Below, piece by piece: positions 32,173-43,829 of a DNA stretch of 64,000 nucleotides. Position 1 is the first letter of the stretch, and the number at the start of each line of letters is the position of its first letter. Below the pieces are notes generated by a model that worked only from the letters and a program-made list of their open reading frames with translations, had not been told where the DNA came from and made no database searches. Made by a program: the position numbers and the translations under genes. Origin of the DNA: Mermis nigrescens (taxonomy: Eukaryota; Nematoda; Enoplea; Mermithida; Mermithidae); the NCBI GenBank assembly GCA_036768485.1, contig JAVLUZ010000141.1:5407349-5471348 (forward strand), in the 5' to 3' direction.

Positions 32173-33875
32173 TTGCAGTAGACATATTCAAGATCAGGGC
32201 ATAAATACACAATTACGGACCCATACTTTCTACAGCGCGTTATAAATATGGTGAGATATGGCAATCTAAACTAACATTCTTTTTTGCATTAGTGACAGCG
32301 AAGCGATTCAAAAGTCAAAATTTAGGAGGACGACCTCAATATTTTAATGCAGCAGGGCAACGAAAAGATTGATTCTTTAGACGGTCAAAAGAATTTACTC
32401 ATAATTTACATGACGCAAAATTTCTTCAATATGCCTCATGGATGCGTTACCTACTCGACATGTGGTTAGCATTTTAGTACACATCGGCTATTGACTAAAG
32501 CGAATAGAAAAAATGTTTGATCAGTCATTTATGCGAAATGAGATGTCAATTCAAACCATTACGGGTCCGTGATTGTGCATTACATGCCCAAGATCAGTCT
32601 TTCTTCCCTTTCAACAAGAACAGTGTTTAGCTAAATATCAAGTTATAGCGATTCGGTTTAATTTATACTTCAGCTCAACATACTTATTAAGCACTAACAA
32701 GGAGTAAGATAAACCTAAGAAATCAGTGTATCTAATTTAAATTTCAAATGGGCTTTTCAGAAATCAGAGCTTCATAAGCGGGAATGCGTGAAGACTTCGC
32801 TATTTTAAGTGGCTAAGCTATATTCATAGAGAAGGCAGGCACAAACATGATAGTGAATAACTTAACAATTCGAGCAAAAAATAGTTTATTACCTACCGAA
32901 TACGATCACACACGAAATGAAATGCATAGATGTAATACGAATATGCACTACACTGAATGAACCAGACGCGGCAAGTGCGAAAAAATACTCACATAATGTA
33001 TTGAAGCTCAAAAGAGTTACCTAGATATGTACATATCAACTCTTTATTATTATCACTATCCACTACCGCCTGGTCCGTATTCACGTTTACCTACTGTTTG
33101 CCTTCTAAACAGCTCAAGTTTGACTAAATCATGGCGAAGGTCAAAATCTTCCGGAACTTCGCGTTAACTTATTACCATTCTACAGGAATTGCTTATCTCT
33201 GCAATGCATCACAAATCGAGTAAGACAAAAAAGATGAAAAACTTTTTATATATTAGCGGTTTAGGCTAATGATGAGAACTAAGTCGTATGTATGACTGGT
33301 TATGGTTTAAAATGCAGTGGAAATTTTTTCGACTTCATTTAAATTTTTCTTCTGCTCAGATAGAGCTTGCCAAGAAACACTGAAAAATGACATTATTATT
33401 GCCTACTCATGATAATTCTCGAGATATTTGACTTGAAAAAATTACCCCTCCCTCAATGAAGTCCGGCATATGGCCCGACTATCACTATTTATTTGCATGT
33501 TTCATAGCTTACCCGCTCATTGAGGGGTTAGGAAGAAGCAAGAAAGTACGGAGTAAAGCAAGATCGCTAATTTTGTGCTATTTTCAAACACTTAACCGTT
33601 ACTCATAGACCCTTTGCAACATGCATAAGGGGGAAAATCAAAATTTGTCCGCTATATATCAGATCTGTTGTCAACAACTTTTCGCAGTCTACAGAAGCAA
33701 TTTGGATATTCATGTCACTTGATAGCATCTTTAAAATCTTTTTATCTTGATTAACCAGGAGACTGAAAATTTGTTGTAAATTAAGAACTCAAACTCAAAA
33801 TGGAATAAGATTGATTAAGAAATTCATGCTTAACCCAAATCGGATTCCCTCCTGAAACACTCTAGTATCATATAT
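32173..33875. other. spacer, no gene seen
   Basis: About 1.7 kb of AT-rich sequence without repeats I recognise, without coding motifs and without long open frames. It is one of the cleaner stretches in which a short non-coding gene could hide, but nothing supports one. Confidence 0.4.
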
Positions 33876-34070
33876 ATGCACATACGGAGGGGGAAGGGGG
33901 AATGACCCCCATTTAAGAAAGGAAAAATTAGGTACTGTTTGATGATTTCGGCCTGAAAAAGTGTATTTTCAAGTGATTTTGATCTAATTCACCTAATAAT
34001 CACAATAAGTTACTGTAGTGTAAATCCGGGATTTCACCCCTTCCTGACCACCCTGACCTTGTGCATCTAT
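33876..34070 (+). repeat. dispersed repeat R3, internally deleted copy
   Basis: Keeps both ends (TATGCACATACGGAGGGGGA and CACCCTGACCTTGTGCATCT) but lacks more than half of the interior. Confidence 0.55.
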
Positions 34071-34503
34071 GTTGGTATATATGTATTATTAAATATTATC
34101 CGACACGAGCAAACGGCGTAATGACTTCACAAAGTACGATACGTAAATCTAATTTTAATTCAGCGACTTGTTGAAATAAATTGAAGTGAGTACATCTAGA
34201 TCATATATCATTTAGATGGAGAATGGGTTCCCCAGACATGCCGCAGATAGACAATAGTTCCATTTGTCAGCTGGGGTCCGATTAAAGGATTGAGCTGGTG
34301 CATGAATACGATAAACCAGAACATCCAGCAGCAACATGCAGTCAACACGAGCATTGTCTGGACAATCCCTAAACGGTAATTATCGTTTGTCTATCACATT
34401 CATGTACACATTTTGGAAAGATATGGTAAAATACAAAAAGGCATCGCATACAACATTAAAAAGGGCATTGATGGAAACTAGACTAAAGCAAAAAGAAATA
34501 TTA
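34071..34503. other. spacer, no gene seen
   Basis: AT-rich. No recognised repeat or coding motif. Confidence 0.35.
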
Positions 34504-34659
34504 TAAACAGGGTGGTCCACACCTCACTATCCACATTCTTTTTCAACCAAAGCTTCCTTCATAATGGTTCATATTTAACGAAAATTTGGCAGAGGTAGAA
34601 TATCCAATAGCAAGACACTTTTCAAAATTTTATTGAAAGCAAGCGATTCGATCAAACAT

Positions 34660-34745
34660 TACACTTTATCTGCGGGATCACCATCCAACTCAATCAAGTG
34701 CTGAAGTCATTCCTTAAATCCAGCATTGATTTTATTCTCATGTCG
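34660..34745 (-). pseudogene. mariner-like transposase C-terminus, left arm
   Basis: On the minus strand the end of a frame reads HLIELDGDPADKV and then TAA. The right-arm copy reads QHLIELDGG. A short C terminus with a basic-acidic tail like this closes many mariner-type transposases. The catalytic part is missing. Confidence 0.45.
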
Positions 34746-34999
34746 TATTGACTTGTGTAAGAGTCAGTCAATCTAATGCAATTTTAAAGGTCAGAAATAC
34801 CTGCAGGGCTTTTCGAGCGCACATTGAACTATAAATATCCCCACAAGAAAAAATTGAATGGAGTCCCCTCATGAGATGATCCCATGGAGTCAAATAAAAT
34901 GAGAGCGTCGCTCATCTGATTTGACTCCACGAGATTTTTTATGATCCATATGCCCTGCTAGTATTCCTGACTTATAAATTGCATTAGATTAGGGAAGTC

Positions 35000-35072
35000 A
35001 CCACATGTGGGCGTCGAGGGGCGCTTTGAGGGGTGGCCCCAAAATCCAAAATACCCCCCGCCCACATTTAAC
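35000..35072 (+). repeat. R1 fragment inside foldback
   Basis: CATGTGGGCGTCGAGGGG to CCCGCCCACATTTAAC: both R1-type GTGGGC ends with almost all of the interior missing. It lies directly before the CA repeat. Confidence 0.5.
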
Positions 35073-35077
35073 ACACT

Positions 35078-35128
35078 AATACACACACGCGCGCGCACGC
35101 GCGCGCACGCACGCACACGCACGCACGC

Positions 35129-35208
<80 letters not shown>
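35078..35208 (+). repeat. (CA)n microsatellite with CG-variant start
   Basis: Begins as mixed ACACGCGCGC and ACGCACGC units for about 60 bases and becomes pure (AC)n for about 70. The open frames on both strands across it are low-complexity artefacts. Confidence 0.95.
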
Positions 35209-35212
<4 letters not shown>

Positions 35213-35223
35213 AGATTACGTTA

Positions 35224-35371
35224 GGAACCCCAGCATTGAATTTAGGCATGTTCTTAGAATTTTTTTCCAGTTTATGAAAGTCAGCACCGAGATGAGAACG
35301 AAAACAATGCTGGATAAGAAACTATTTCAGCACTTGATTGAGCTGGATGGTGGTAGAACTAATGTAGTTTG
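35224..35371 (+). pseudogene. mariner-like transposase C-terminus, right arm
   Basis: Frame RNPSIEFRHVLRIFFQFMKV continues to KKLFQHLIELDGGRTNVV and TGA at 35369-35371. The same C-terminal core is read from the left arm on the other strand. Upstream frame is lost in the microsatellite. Confidence 0.5.
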
Positions 35372-35625
35372 ACCAACTCGTTAAACACGCCAATTTTCTA
35401 AGACTTAGAATTTTTATACAAGTTTGCCAATTTTCTATTTCGGCAATCTTTGCACCGCCTCAAAATTGTTTTTCAGCCCGCATGTTTTTAGCAGAACTTT
35501 GTAACTTAATTTGCTATTGAATAATCTATCTCTGCCAAATTTCGATTTTTTTTTAATTAAATTTGATAATTAAGCAAGCTATAGTCGAAAAGCACTGCGG
35601 TTTATTAGGTGGCCCATCCTGTATA

Positions 35626-36764
35626 TCTAATCATACAGCCAATATTGCATCCTTTAAATCAATTATGCTAAGAAAAACATGCAATTACAAATCCATAAAT
35701 TTGAGTTGATTTTAATTTTTTGCAATTTTCATGAGTGATCAGAAATTAAATTTTAGATGCAGTGAAATAATTAAAATTAGAATCGACAAGCGCTTCTAAA
35801 CTCTGAAAATTCAAGGGCATATGTTTCTCCAATGGTTGCATCTTTTTCACTATTCCACACCCCATTGTTCATTGTTTTACTTCGATCTTGGTTTTACTTT
35901 CTGCGTTTTTTCACTTTGAAAGTTAAACTCAGAACTTTGTTCTCATGAAGAGATACAAATCCAACTATCCGAATGCAACAAACGCAGGAATTAAGACTAA
36001 AATTGAAGACAAAATGGTAGGGTGAAATTGTAGAAAAATTCCAATGACCTTCTCAGCAGATATAGATAGCATAAGAATTTTGGCAAAAGGTGTGAAATTT
36101 TTAGTGCATTATTGTACTCAAGCAAGTTCTAAGGGGGAGATGAAAAAGTTTTTGAGGGGGTGAAAACTTTTCTGGGGAGAAAGAAAACCCCCAAACCTCC
36201 AAGATCATATATCTTTCTTAGCCACAAAACTGCATGAATCAATTTATATGCGGGTAAACTTTGAGCACTTTGTATATAAATGACAAGATTTCGATAAGAC
36301 TCTAGTTGAAAACAAAGAAATTCAACACAAATCGTGCAATAGCGTTCAAGCAAGGTGTATATTGAAGTTGCAGTAGGAAAATACTCATTGCTTTAAATAC
36401 CCATTGCAACTTAAGTGACTGATGCGCCCGATAAATACCCATAAAAATATTGCATTCAATACACTAGACAGACTAATATACCTCTATTTGGACCCTTAGG
36501 AATAATCCATGGGATTCCTCCGCCGATCACAGCCCAAAACAACGTCACAACAATCAAAGGAATAGCTACACCACCTCCTTCCATTCGTCGTCAATAAGGT
36601 AAATATGAAGCTAGTAAACAGTATAATACAGCCAAACTATAAAAGCAAAGATAACCAGAGCAATCTGCTGCAAATTTAGTTTACCAGCGGTTTAATTCCG
36701 TCAAGTACAAGTATGTATGTATCTTAAAAGTAGGTATATATAATGTGTAACATACATAAGCAAA
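35626..36764. other. spacer, no gene seen
   Basis: AT-rich spacer. Near 36130-36190 a GGGGGTGAAAA/TTTTCTGGGG patch resembles the G-rich edge of other repeats, but cannot be assigned. Confidence 0.35.
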
Positions 36765-37062
36765 AGGTCAATTCAGAGTCAAGTGACTTATCCCTGGCGA
36801 CTGAACAACTACGCAACCCCGCAAGGATAACAGGACCAACTCCGCAATAGTTCTAGTAAATAATGGAAGTGAAGCTTATATTAGCAGCAAAAAAATCTCA
36901 ATGACACAAAAAACTTGCGTTTTTTCACGCTTACTCATCAGTTTTAAGCCCAAAAAAGCACTTTCCAATTTCCCATGCATGCTTGTCTGGTCATGACCAA
37001 TCGCGCAGGTCTCAGGGAATTCATTTGACCCTAAAGACCTGAATGTGCCCATTTATGATGTG
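36765..37062 (+). repeat. dispersed repeat R5, copy 2
   Basis: Same ends as 26420-26965 (GGTCAATTCAGAGTCAAGTG and GTGCCCATTTATGATG), with a shorter interior. Confidence 0.6.
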
Positions 37063-37361
37063 GAAGCAATTGCTTTTATATCTAATGAGAAAATTGTGAA
37101 AATTAGCAGGAAGCTTAATAGAACAAAAACAAGCTTAGAGCCAAAAGCTATTTGTTATATTCACCAATTTCAGCTAACACCTATACGACTTTGTCGAAAG
37201 CAAGCAATCAATAAATTTGTCTCTTCACTGAAAACGCACCGTTTAGGAAAGTCAACATTATTCAACAAAGAGCAGCCAAAAATAATATACTTATCGATTA
37301 ACCTCCATCCAAACTTTTGGCATTGTCCTGCTCAAATATAGTCATTTTAGCGTATATTTTT

Positions 37362-37437
37362 AGAGTTACTGGAATTCGACCCTAAGACCTTGTGGTTGAT
37401 AGTCAAGAGCTCTAACCACTCAGTTATCCAGCTGACG
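37362..37437 (-). ncRNA. tRNA-like (SINE head) sequence
   Basis: On the minus strand GGATAACTGAGTGGTTAGAG fits a Pol III A box. About 30 bases on, GGGTCGAATTCC fits a B box, with TTGACTATCAACCA between as an anticodon-arm-like stretch. Arm pairing is imperfect and no clean acceptor stem forms, so a tRNA-derived SINE or tRNA relic is likelier than a working tRNA. Confidence 0.5.
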
Positions 37438-38149
37438 ATGATGACAATAATATTAGCAAGCTAATTTTAAAAGATTTTTCAGTTCTTGACTTTCTATCTC
37501 TAACAGCAAAATTCACGCAGATAAAGGCGGTTAGAGAGGTATAGAAAAAATCTCCAAAAGGCAGAATGTAAAATAAACTTTTGGGGGCATGAGGCAAAAT
37601 TAAGGCCAAAAATCAAATTTTTAGCAAGTGTTTGAAATCGAGCAGAAACTATCAAATGCGATAGTTTTATGCTATTTTAGCGTTTATACTAATTTTCAAG
37701 GTCATTGTAGCTCAAAAAAAGCTTTCTGGTTACCAGTCATGCGGTACAAATGTGGTCAGAAATTTATGCAGTTTATGATTGAAGCCAGCAGATATACCCG
37801 TATCCAGGGGTATAGGGGGCACGTGCCCCCTCCCCTTCGACACAAAATGTGAGAACGATTTAAGCTTTTACTCCATCCTTTGCTTTTTTAGTCAAAAATC
37901 GCAAAAAATTCTCTGCCGAATTAATCAATTATAGAGTCTATTTAGTCCTCCCCAAGCGCGCGGTTTGTACACTCCATTTTGAGTCTTTATGCAACAGCGT
38001 ATTTTGCATCTATGTCTTCTGCTCTTCACAGGTCTTATGCAGAAAATGAGATTTAGGCATTCGTGTAGCAGGTTCATATGTGTATTACGATAGTCACTTT
38101 GTAAAGGCGTATGTATGTAGTTGGCAACATCCGATGAAATGGAAGTCGC

Positions 38150-38222
38150 TGCCAACCGGGTTCGAAACGTGGACCCCATGCTCCAAAAACCAAAACTCAA
38201 CCAATCGACTAACGCTGGTTCA
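38150..38222 (-). ncRNA. second tRNA-like (SINE head) sequence
   Basis: Minus strand CGTTAGTCGATTGGTTGAG (A box) is followed by CGTTTCGAACCC (B box, one mismatch), spacing about 30 bases. The sequence between does not fold into a standard anticodon arm. Probably a SINE fragment. Confidence 0.4.
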
Positions 38223-38307
38223 TTTCGATAATAAACGCAGGTTATTCGTAACTTTTTGCATTGGTTTACTTGCTTATTAGGCTTACACTTAGTAATGTGT
38301 ATTCATT

Positions 38308-38455
38308 ACTGACTAAAAGTTTGGTGCCGGCTTTAAATATAAGCCTAAGTAATGAGATGCGACGAGCGGAGCAAGCGAAGCGAGCAATGCGAGTCGCATC
38401 CCATTACTTAGGCTTATTTTAAACGCTATCACCAACATTTTGTTCAGTCATGCAT
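38308..38455. repeat. ~145-bp inverted repeat (hairpin)
   Basis: Arms of about 50 bases: TATAAGCCTAAGTAATG near 38341-38357 pairs with CATTACTTAGGCTTA near 38402. Outer parts, GACTAAAAGTTTGGTG and CACCAACATTTTGTTCAGTC, pair with mismatches. The loop holds ATGCGAC, a GCGGAGCAAGCGAAGCGAGC stretch and GTCGCAT. Confidence 0.7.
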
Positions 38456-38769
38456 CTTCAAAAGTAATCTAAGAACTAGCTTCTTTGTTTTTGACCCAAT
38501 TTGAACCAATTAGGTGGCAGTTTTCAACAGATACTACTTGCTGAATATACTTATAATGTGGCTATCTTAATAGATAAGTGAACCAGCAAACAAATGCCAG
38601 CTTTGACCATTTTTAGGATGAATTACGAACCGTGATTCGGCTGATTCTTTAACATTTTACGTTGCGACTCAAAATTGAAGTGCTCTTCTTAATCAATTCT
38701 CTGGGGCTCTGCCCCGGACCCTGCTGGGGGAGGGTGTTTGAGCACGCTACCATAGACCCCGTCAGACCT

Positions 38770-39170
38770 AAAAGAGATACTAATACTTTATTCGGAATAA
38801 ACGCGAGGATAAAATGTCGCATGGAAAAAAAGACAGCAGAATATAAAACGTGAAATGTTCTAGACAGACACACAAACAGCTAATTGCGCTCATGTGTGCC
38901 CCATCAAAAATTACTGAAATCAACCTTTTGCAAATTTCTCTTAAATGTCTCAACATTTGGAGAATTTCGAATGTATTGTGGGAGATCGTTCCAAATTCTA
39001 GCTGATCTAGTAGCAAAACAATACTTTTTACAATAAAGTCGAAATTTATCTAGATAGATCAGATTTGCAAATGCATTCCTAGTACGATAACGACCATAAA
39101 ACTGATAAAAATCTTCAAAAGGTAAAAGATTCTTATGAATAATAAAATTCTACGGAGTTCAAAATGGTTT
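38770..39170 (-). pseudogene. LINE reverse transcriptase C-terminus and 3' end
   Basis: On the minus strand the frame reads RYRTRNAFANLIYLDKFRLY, CFATRSARIWNDLPQYIRN, NVETFKRNLQKVDFSNF and stops at 38906-38904. The 3' untranslated part follows, with TTTCCATGCGACATTTTATC and GAATAAAGTATTAG. The end matches 10778-10910, so both belong to one family. The palm is missing. Confidence 0.8.
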
Positions 39171-41079
39171 GCATTGGATTCTCACCGTATCTAAGGCATC
39201 CGGGTAGCGAAACCGGCAAAGCAAAATTCATCCTTTGGTCCCCCTTGTTTTAAAAAATTCATGTCGTCCTCCCCCAAAACAAAATCCTGGATACGGGCAT
39301 GTTCTGTTCATTATGTCTATATTTATGCACTACTAATCCTAATCTCTACCTGTTTATTTGTGTACTTGACTCAGGCTGGACCCAACTCGGAGCCCTTATT
39401 CACTTTGAAATCAGAATAAAAAAATGAGCTCTTTGCAACCTATTTTAGCACACCAGTTCTAATGAAAATTTTTTCCAGTAGCACGGGATAGATTACATTA
39501 GCACACCAGTTTTTTACCTGTATAATACCTACATATATTGTCAGAAACGCATGTCCTTTTATTTTTTAATTTAGCTGTTTAAGAATGCTATGATATTCTG
39601 CAGATCAATGTTTTTTCTTGATCAATGCTTTTTTTAGATAAATCAAGAAATTCGTGCTCAATTATTGGCTTCCTGATGCTCAATAAACTCAAAACTGACA
39701 CCTTTGTACAAAATGATAATGCCATTGCCATAAACTAATTTGATGTAAAACCAGACGTCACTGCGCTTATAGACTCAATGATAAATGAACATAAAGAAGC
39801 CAATTTTGCCTTCAAGCAACATAAAACAGTGCAAAGTTGTCACAATGTAATTTTCCTATGTGCTAGAAATCGTAAAACAAATAGGCAAGATGAATGCTAA
39901 ATCTTTTAGATTGTACGTAGATTGACGATGGAGTGTTTAAATCGCGCGATTGGGATTAAATAAACAGTAAGCATGACACTGCACCGAAAAGTTTTTGGAT
40001 TTTTGCTAAAAAAATACGTTAAAAGGCTAGAAAATTACTACAATTTTGCCAAAATTAGTCTTCGTATCCGTTGGCACATCCGTTAGCACGTCGTTCTAAC
40101 GGCCAAAACTTTCATTCGCACGGGGCAAGTTTCATTAGCGAGTGCTAAAAAAGCCGTGGCTCTTTGAATGTTTGTGTTGATACGATGAACTGCCCAGGGT
40201 TGCCAAGTGCTCTTGTCAGAAAAGCCCAATTAAAAATACCCCGCAACCAATGGTTAAGCATAGGTGCGAAAAAACCTCAATCGCTAAAAAACGCCTCCAA
40301 AGGCCTCAAAAAAACCCCCAAATGGAGGAAAAACCATCAAACTGGAAACTTTGGAACTGCCCCGCAGCCCGTTAGTCTAAATATTTACAGTCAAGCAGTT
40401 CACTGGAGTTATTTGCATAAACATAAGAGCTTGCCAAATTAGAAGAAAAAATCATATATTTAATAAATAAGATGTATTATGCCCATTATTTATGTGAGAC
40501 ACGAGCGTCTAAAGGCAGCACCCGCTTTTTTCAAAACATAGGAAACCCTTATCCAAGGCAAACTTTTCTTTTCGCTTTCTCTAAGCCTAAACAATAAGCA
40601 AGGATCAAGCACCTTGAAAGATCACTCTCAGGAAGAAGTAAGCCAAAAAACAAAAATTATATTAAGGTATCTGTTTTCTGCATGCAATGGGTGTTGTCCT
40701 TTTTTCTTGGTGCAAGTTACATAGACTAGTCCACACCGCAGTGCAGTACGCAGCCCCACGATTTATGTGTGAGCATGCTTGGTGTAAGTGTGGTGCACAT
40801 ACACACTCATCGAACTCATGCGCTGCTATAGCTTTCCCGTCAGCATGTTTGCGCTAATCGGATGTGTTTTCCCGTCAGCTCGTTTCGCTATTCGGATTGC
40901 CTATTTATAGCTTTTGCGCCTTTTTGCGCTTTAACCCGTCGAGATGACGGTAGCGCAAATTATTGGGTAATTGAGCACTGTTTCGGCTCTCTCAAGCGAC
41001 CGGACACTGACCAGTGACGGGTCTTCGGATCTGCCCAGTTTTTAGGCTTCTCAATTACATTGGTTAAAAGTATACCTAT
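39171..41079. other. spacer, no gene seen
   Basis: About 1.9 kb without recognised repeats or coding motifs. A small patch at 39240-39300 resembles the reversed CCCGTATCCAGG fragment. The stretch 40700-41040 has more balanced composition but no frame or RNA motif that I recognise. Confidence 0.4.
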
Positions 41080-41233
41080 AGTCTGCTTCAAAATTCTTGA
41101 GATTTTTTACAGTAAGGTGATTCGAAAGCAGTAAAACTTCAGCCAATCAGCTAAGGGCTTTCATCCGGTTGGCTATCATTTATTGCACGTTATTTGGCTC
41201 TTAAACCTTGTGCCTTGGTTTAGTACTCATGGG

Positions 41234-41412
41234 CAGGCACGTAGCTCTGGGGAATGGGGGGTCCGGACCCCCTCCCCCAAAAAATTCGGAAAAAACCGGA
41301 AAAATAGGACTTTTTAAACGTTATTTTGTGCTATTTTTGGCCTTTTTGGACCCCGGACCCCCCAAAATTGATGTTGGTCCCCCAAAATACGACGGCCAGC
41401 TATACGTGCCTG
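41234..41412. mobile_element. hAT miniature R7, copy 1
   Basis: 179 bp, ends CAGGCACGTAGCTCTGGGG and GCTATACGTGCCTG, flanked by a perfect 8-bp duplication CTCATGGG (41226-41233 and 41413-41420). Confidence 0.92.
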
Positions 41413-41523
41413 CTCATGGGTCAGTTTTGCTTTGAGCGTAACCGGCAGCCTCGCGCAAAAAAAATACCTATAATGCGCGGATTCCAACTCCGTATTTCTC
41501 ACCATGAATTAAGTGGTAATACC

Positions 41524-41701
41524 CAGGCACGTAGTAGCTCTGGGGGGGATAAGGAAGTCCGGACCCCAAAATTCTGAAAAATGGGAAAAATAGGGCTTTT
41601 TAAACGTTATTTTGTGCTATTTTTGGCCTTTTTAGGCTTAGTCTGCGCCCCAAAATTGGAGCTGGTCCCCCCTCAAAATAGGATGGCCAGCTACGTGCCT
41701 G
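41524..41701. mobile_element. hAT miniature R7, copy 2
   Basis: 178 bp, ends CAGGCACGTAG and CTACGTGCCTG, flanked by a perfect 8-bp duplication GTAATACC (41516-41523 and 41702-41709). The uninterrupted site is seen at 21790 in R6 copy 1. Confidence 0.93.
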
Positions 41702-42122
41702 GTAATACCGATAGTCCACTTGGCGAAGCGGCGGCTAAGTTAAAATGTTACAAACTTCATTGTACAATTAGCGAATCAGTTGATGGGAGAGGCGGGTACT
41801 AAGAAACTGCTCTTTGCCGATTGGCTGACTCTTTCGAATCACCAACTGTAAAAGGTCTTAAGAATTTTGAAACAGACTGCACATTAACAGCGAGAGATAA
41901 AATTGCAAGTGTGCAAGAAAGGAAAACTTTGCACGGACCGGAACGTGTTTTACGCAGCAAAGGCGAAAAAAGTGAAAAAAAATTTAGATGAAACAATGGT
42001 ATTTAAATTTATAGTGGTCTATCTCTTTTCAAATGTGGGCATAGCATAGCATCCCCTGATTGTGCCTAATACGACAAAAATCGACTTTTTCTTCTTTTTA
42101 CGTGGATGTCCACCTGGTACCC

Positions 42123-42760
42123 AGGGGCGGATTTAAAGGGGGCGGTGGGGCGGCTCTCCCCCATTGGCCAAATATATTTGGCGAGATAAAGAATGGATAT
42201 GCAATTTGCAATGATTTTTGGCCGCCAGTGACCATAATTTCTCAAATTTTTCCGGCGATAATCGCCGGATGATACCTATTAATGGCATTTGTTTACTTTC
42301 TTGGCGACCTGGAAGCACAGTTTTTTGTATTCGGCAAAGATTTGTCCCGATGAACAAAGACTTTTCGGGACCGTCTTTGTACATGTACAAAGATTTTTGG
42401 AAAGACAGAAACTGCAAAAAAGGTCTAAAATTCACAAATATTTTCGGCGCTTCGCGACGAAATGAGTAATTATGTGTCCTATATATCTTTATAATAGCCG
42501 AAATCTCATTTCGAAAGGAAAAATATCAAATTTTTCGGCGCTTCGCGTCGTTTTAAGACGATAATTAATGATTTTTGCCCTCAGAAATCCAGGAATTAGC
42601 TAAAATACTCTACCAAAGGTCGAACAACTCTGTTTCTACCACACTAAAGTCGCTACCATACTATATCATAGAACCCAAAAATTTGTGTGTACAAAATGTA
42701 CAAAGATTGTTAGAGACCATCTGTACATACATACATGTACATGTACAAACGGACCTTGTA
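42123..42760 (+). repeat. dispersed repeat R10
   Basis: Starts CAGGGGCGGATTTAAAGGGG, followed by GGCGAGATAAAGAATGGATA, CTTTCTTGGCGACCTGG and two GGCGCTTCGCG palindromes at 42446 and 42537, then GTACAAAGATT-type motifs. The start recurs at 62873-63080 and the later part, reversed, at 29850-30265. A hAT-like terminus is suggested by CAGGGGCGGAT, but the other end was not found. Confidence 0.5.
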
Positions 42761-42833
42761 CAAAAAAAATGGACGCCATTTTCTTTTTAAAGACCGCTTT
42801 TGTATTAAATGCTTTAATATGGTACTGTGTAAC

Positions 42834-43082
42834 CACACGTGGGCGTGGAGAGGGGTTTAGGGGTATGCAGTATGCACCCCCAGAAACCAAAATATCCCAC
42901 CAGAATTTAATTTTTAAAATTTTTTTGTTTTTTTCTCGCAATTTTTTGATGCCATTGGATAGTGCTCGATGAGAAATGTTGAAAATTATGTTTTCCGCCA
43001 TACCATTATTTTTGAGACCATTTTTTGACCTTTGAAAAATCTTGCAACCCCTTCAGAATTTTGGTGCTGCCCACCTGTGTGT
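42834..43082 (+). mobile_element. miniature element R1, copy 3
   Basis: CACACGTGGGCGTGGAGAGG to GGTGCTGCCCACCTGTG with the full R1 interior. Confidence 0.65.
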
Positions 43083-43558
43083 AACGCGTTATGTGTAATA
43101 AAACTTTGTTTTAGACCTTTAGTAGTGTAGCCCATCTAATTAACGGGTTTCTGATGACCAAAAGTACAAAAAGTGTGAAGCGACGCGAAGCGCCGAAAAG
43201 GTTTGATATTGTTACCGTTTTCAAGTATAATTTTCGGCATTGACCAATAGTTAGGAAATCATAAGTGGCTCAATGCGCCAAGAAATTTAGCCATTTTTTA
43301 ACACTCTGAACATGTTTTAGCCTTGCGAATACTGACAGAAAAATGATTTTGACATAGGCTTCTAACTGGAAAACAAAGCGAATTACTTACTTAGAATGAA
43401 TCAATAGAATATTTTGACTGATTCAAGCTTTTAAAAGCAATGCTGGAGCTTTACAAAGAGAAAGAACACAGTAACCAGCGCTAAGCGCCAAAAAATTTGA
43501 TGTTCTTGCCCTTTAAACTAAATTTATATCTTTTTAAAATTACATAACAGACAAACTA
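43083..43558. other. spacer with two GCGC palindromes
   Basis: No gene. GACGCGAAGCGCC is at 43182-43194 and AGCGCTAAGCGCC near 43478. Confidence 0.4.
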
Positions 43559-43560
43559 TA

Positions 43561-43810
43561 GTCTGTTCCATTCCAAGCGGCCCATTTTCGCTAAAGTCTT
43601 TTTACTATATTGGTTTTTAACAGCAAAAAAATGGCTTCTCCCATTATGCTCTCGTTGCGGCTGATTGCTCTAAACTCTTTATTCATTTTTAACGTGCTTT
43701 GTTTAACATGAGGCGCGTCTAACAAACCGCCGCAACACTTCAAACGGTAAAATATTTTACTACAGTAATAAACCGTTAAGCGAAAATGGGCCGTTTGGAA
43801 TGGAACAGAC
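43561..43810. mobile_element. TA-flanked miniature element R9, copy 2
   Basis: 250 bp with ends GTCTGTTCCATTCCAAGCGG and GGCCGTTTGGAATGGAACAG. TA is present on the left; the right flank is CAG, so the duplication has decayed. GGCGCGAAGCGCC follows at 43817-43829. Confidence 0.8.
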
Positions 43811-43829
43811 AGTTCCGGCGCGAAGCGCC

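Larger units (their letters stand above)
34506..35623. mobile_element. second mariner/Tc1-like foldback, TA-flanked
   Basis: Ends AACAGGGTGGTCCAC and the related GTGGCCCATCCTGTA, flanked by TA. Internal arms also pair: CACCATCCAACTCAATCAAG at 34679 with its complement at 35331-35355, and CAGCATTG with TTCTCAT near 34730 and 35280. Both arms carry the same transposase C-terminal remnant in opposite orientation. The right arm is interrupted by an R1 fragment and a long CA repeat. Confidence 0.65.
41080..41878. mobile_element. miniature element R6, copy 2, with two nested hATs
   Basis: Inverted ends AGTCTGCTTCAAAATTCTTG and AAGAATTTTGAAACAGACT. Without its two insertions it is about 440 bp and aligns with 21563-21961. 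A hAT miniature inserted at each of two sites. Confidence 0.8.

Noticed and set aside
35007..35372. 121-codon frame with a Thr-His repeat across the CA microsatellite
   Set aside because: Low-complexity translation of (CA)n. Only the final ~50 codons resemble a transposase remnant and are listed as such.
37362..38222. Functional tRNA genes
   Set aside because: A and B boxes are present, but acceptor stems and anticodon arms do not pair properly. SINE heads or relics fit better.
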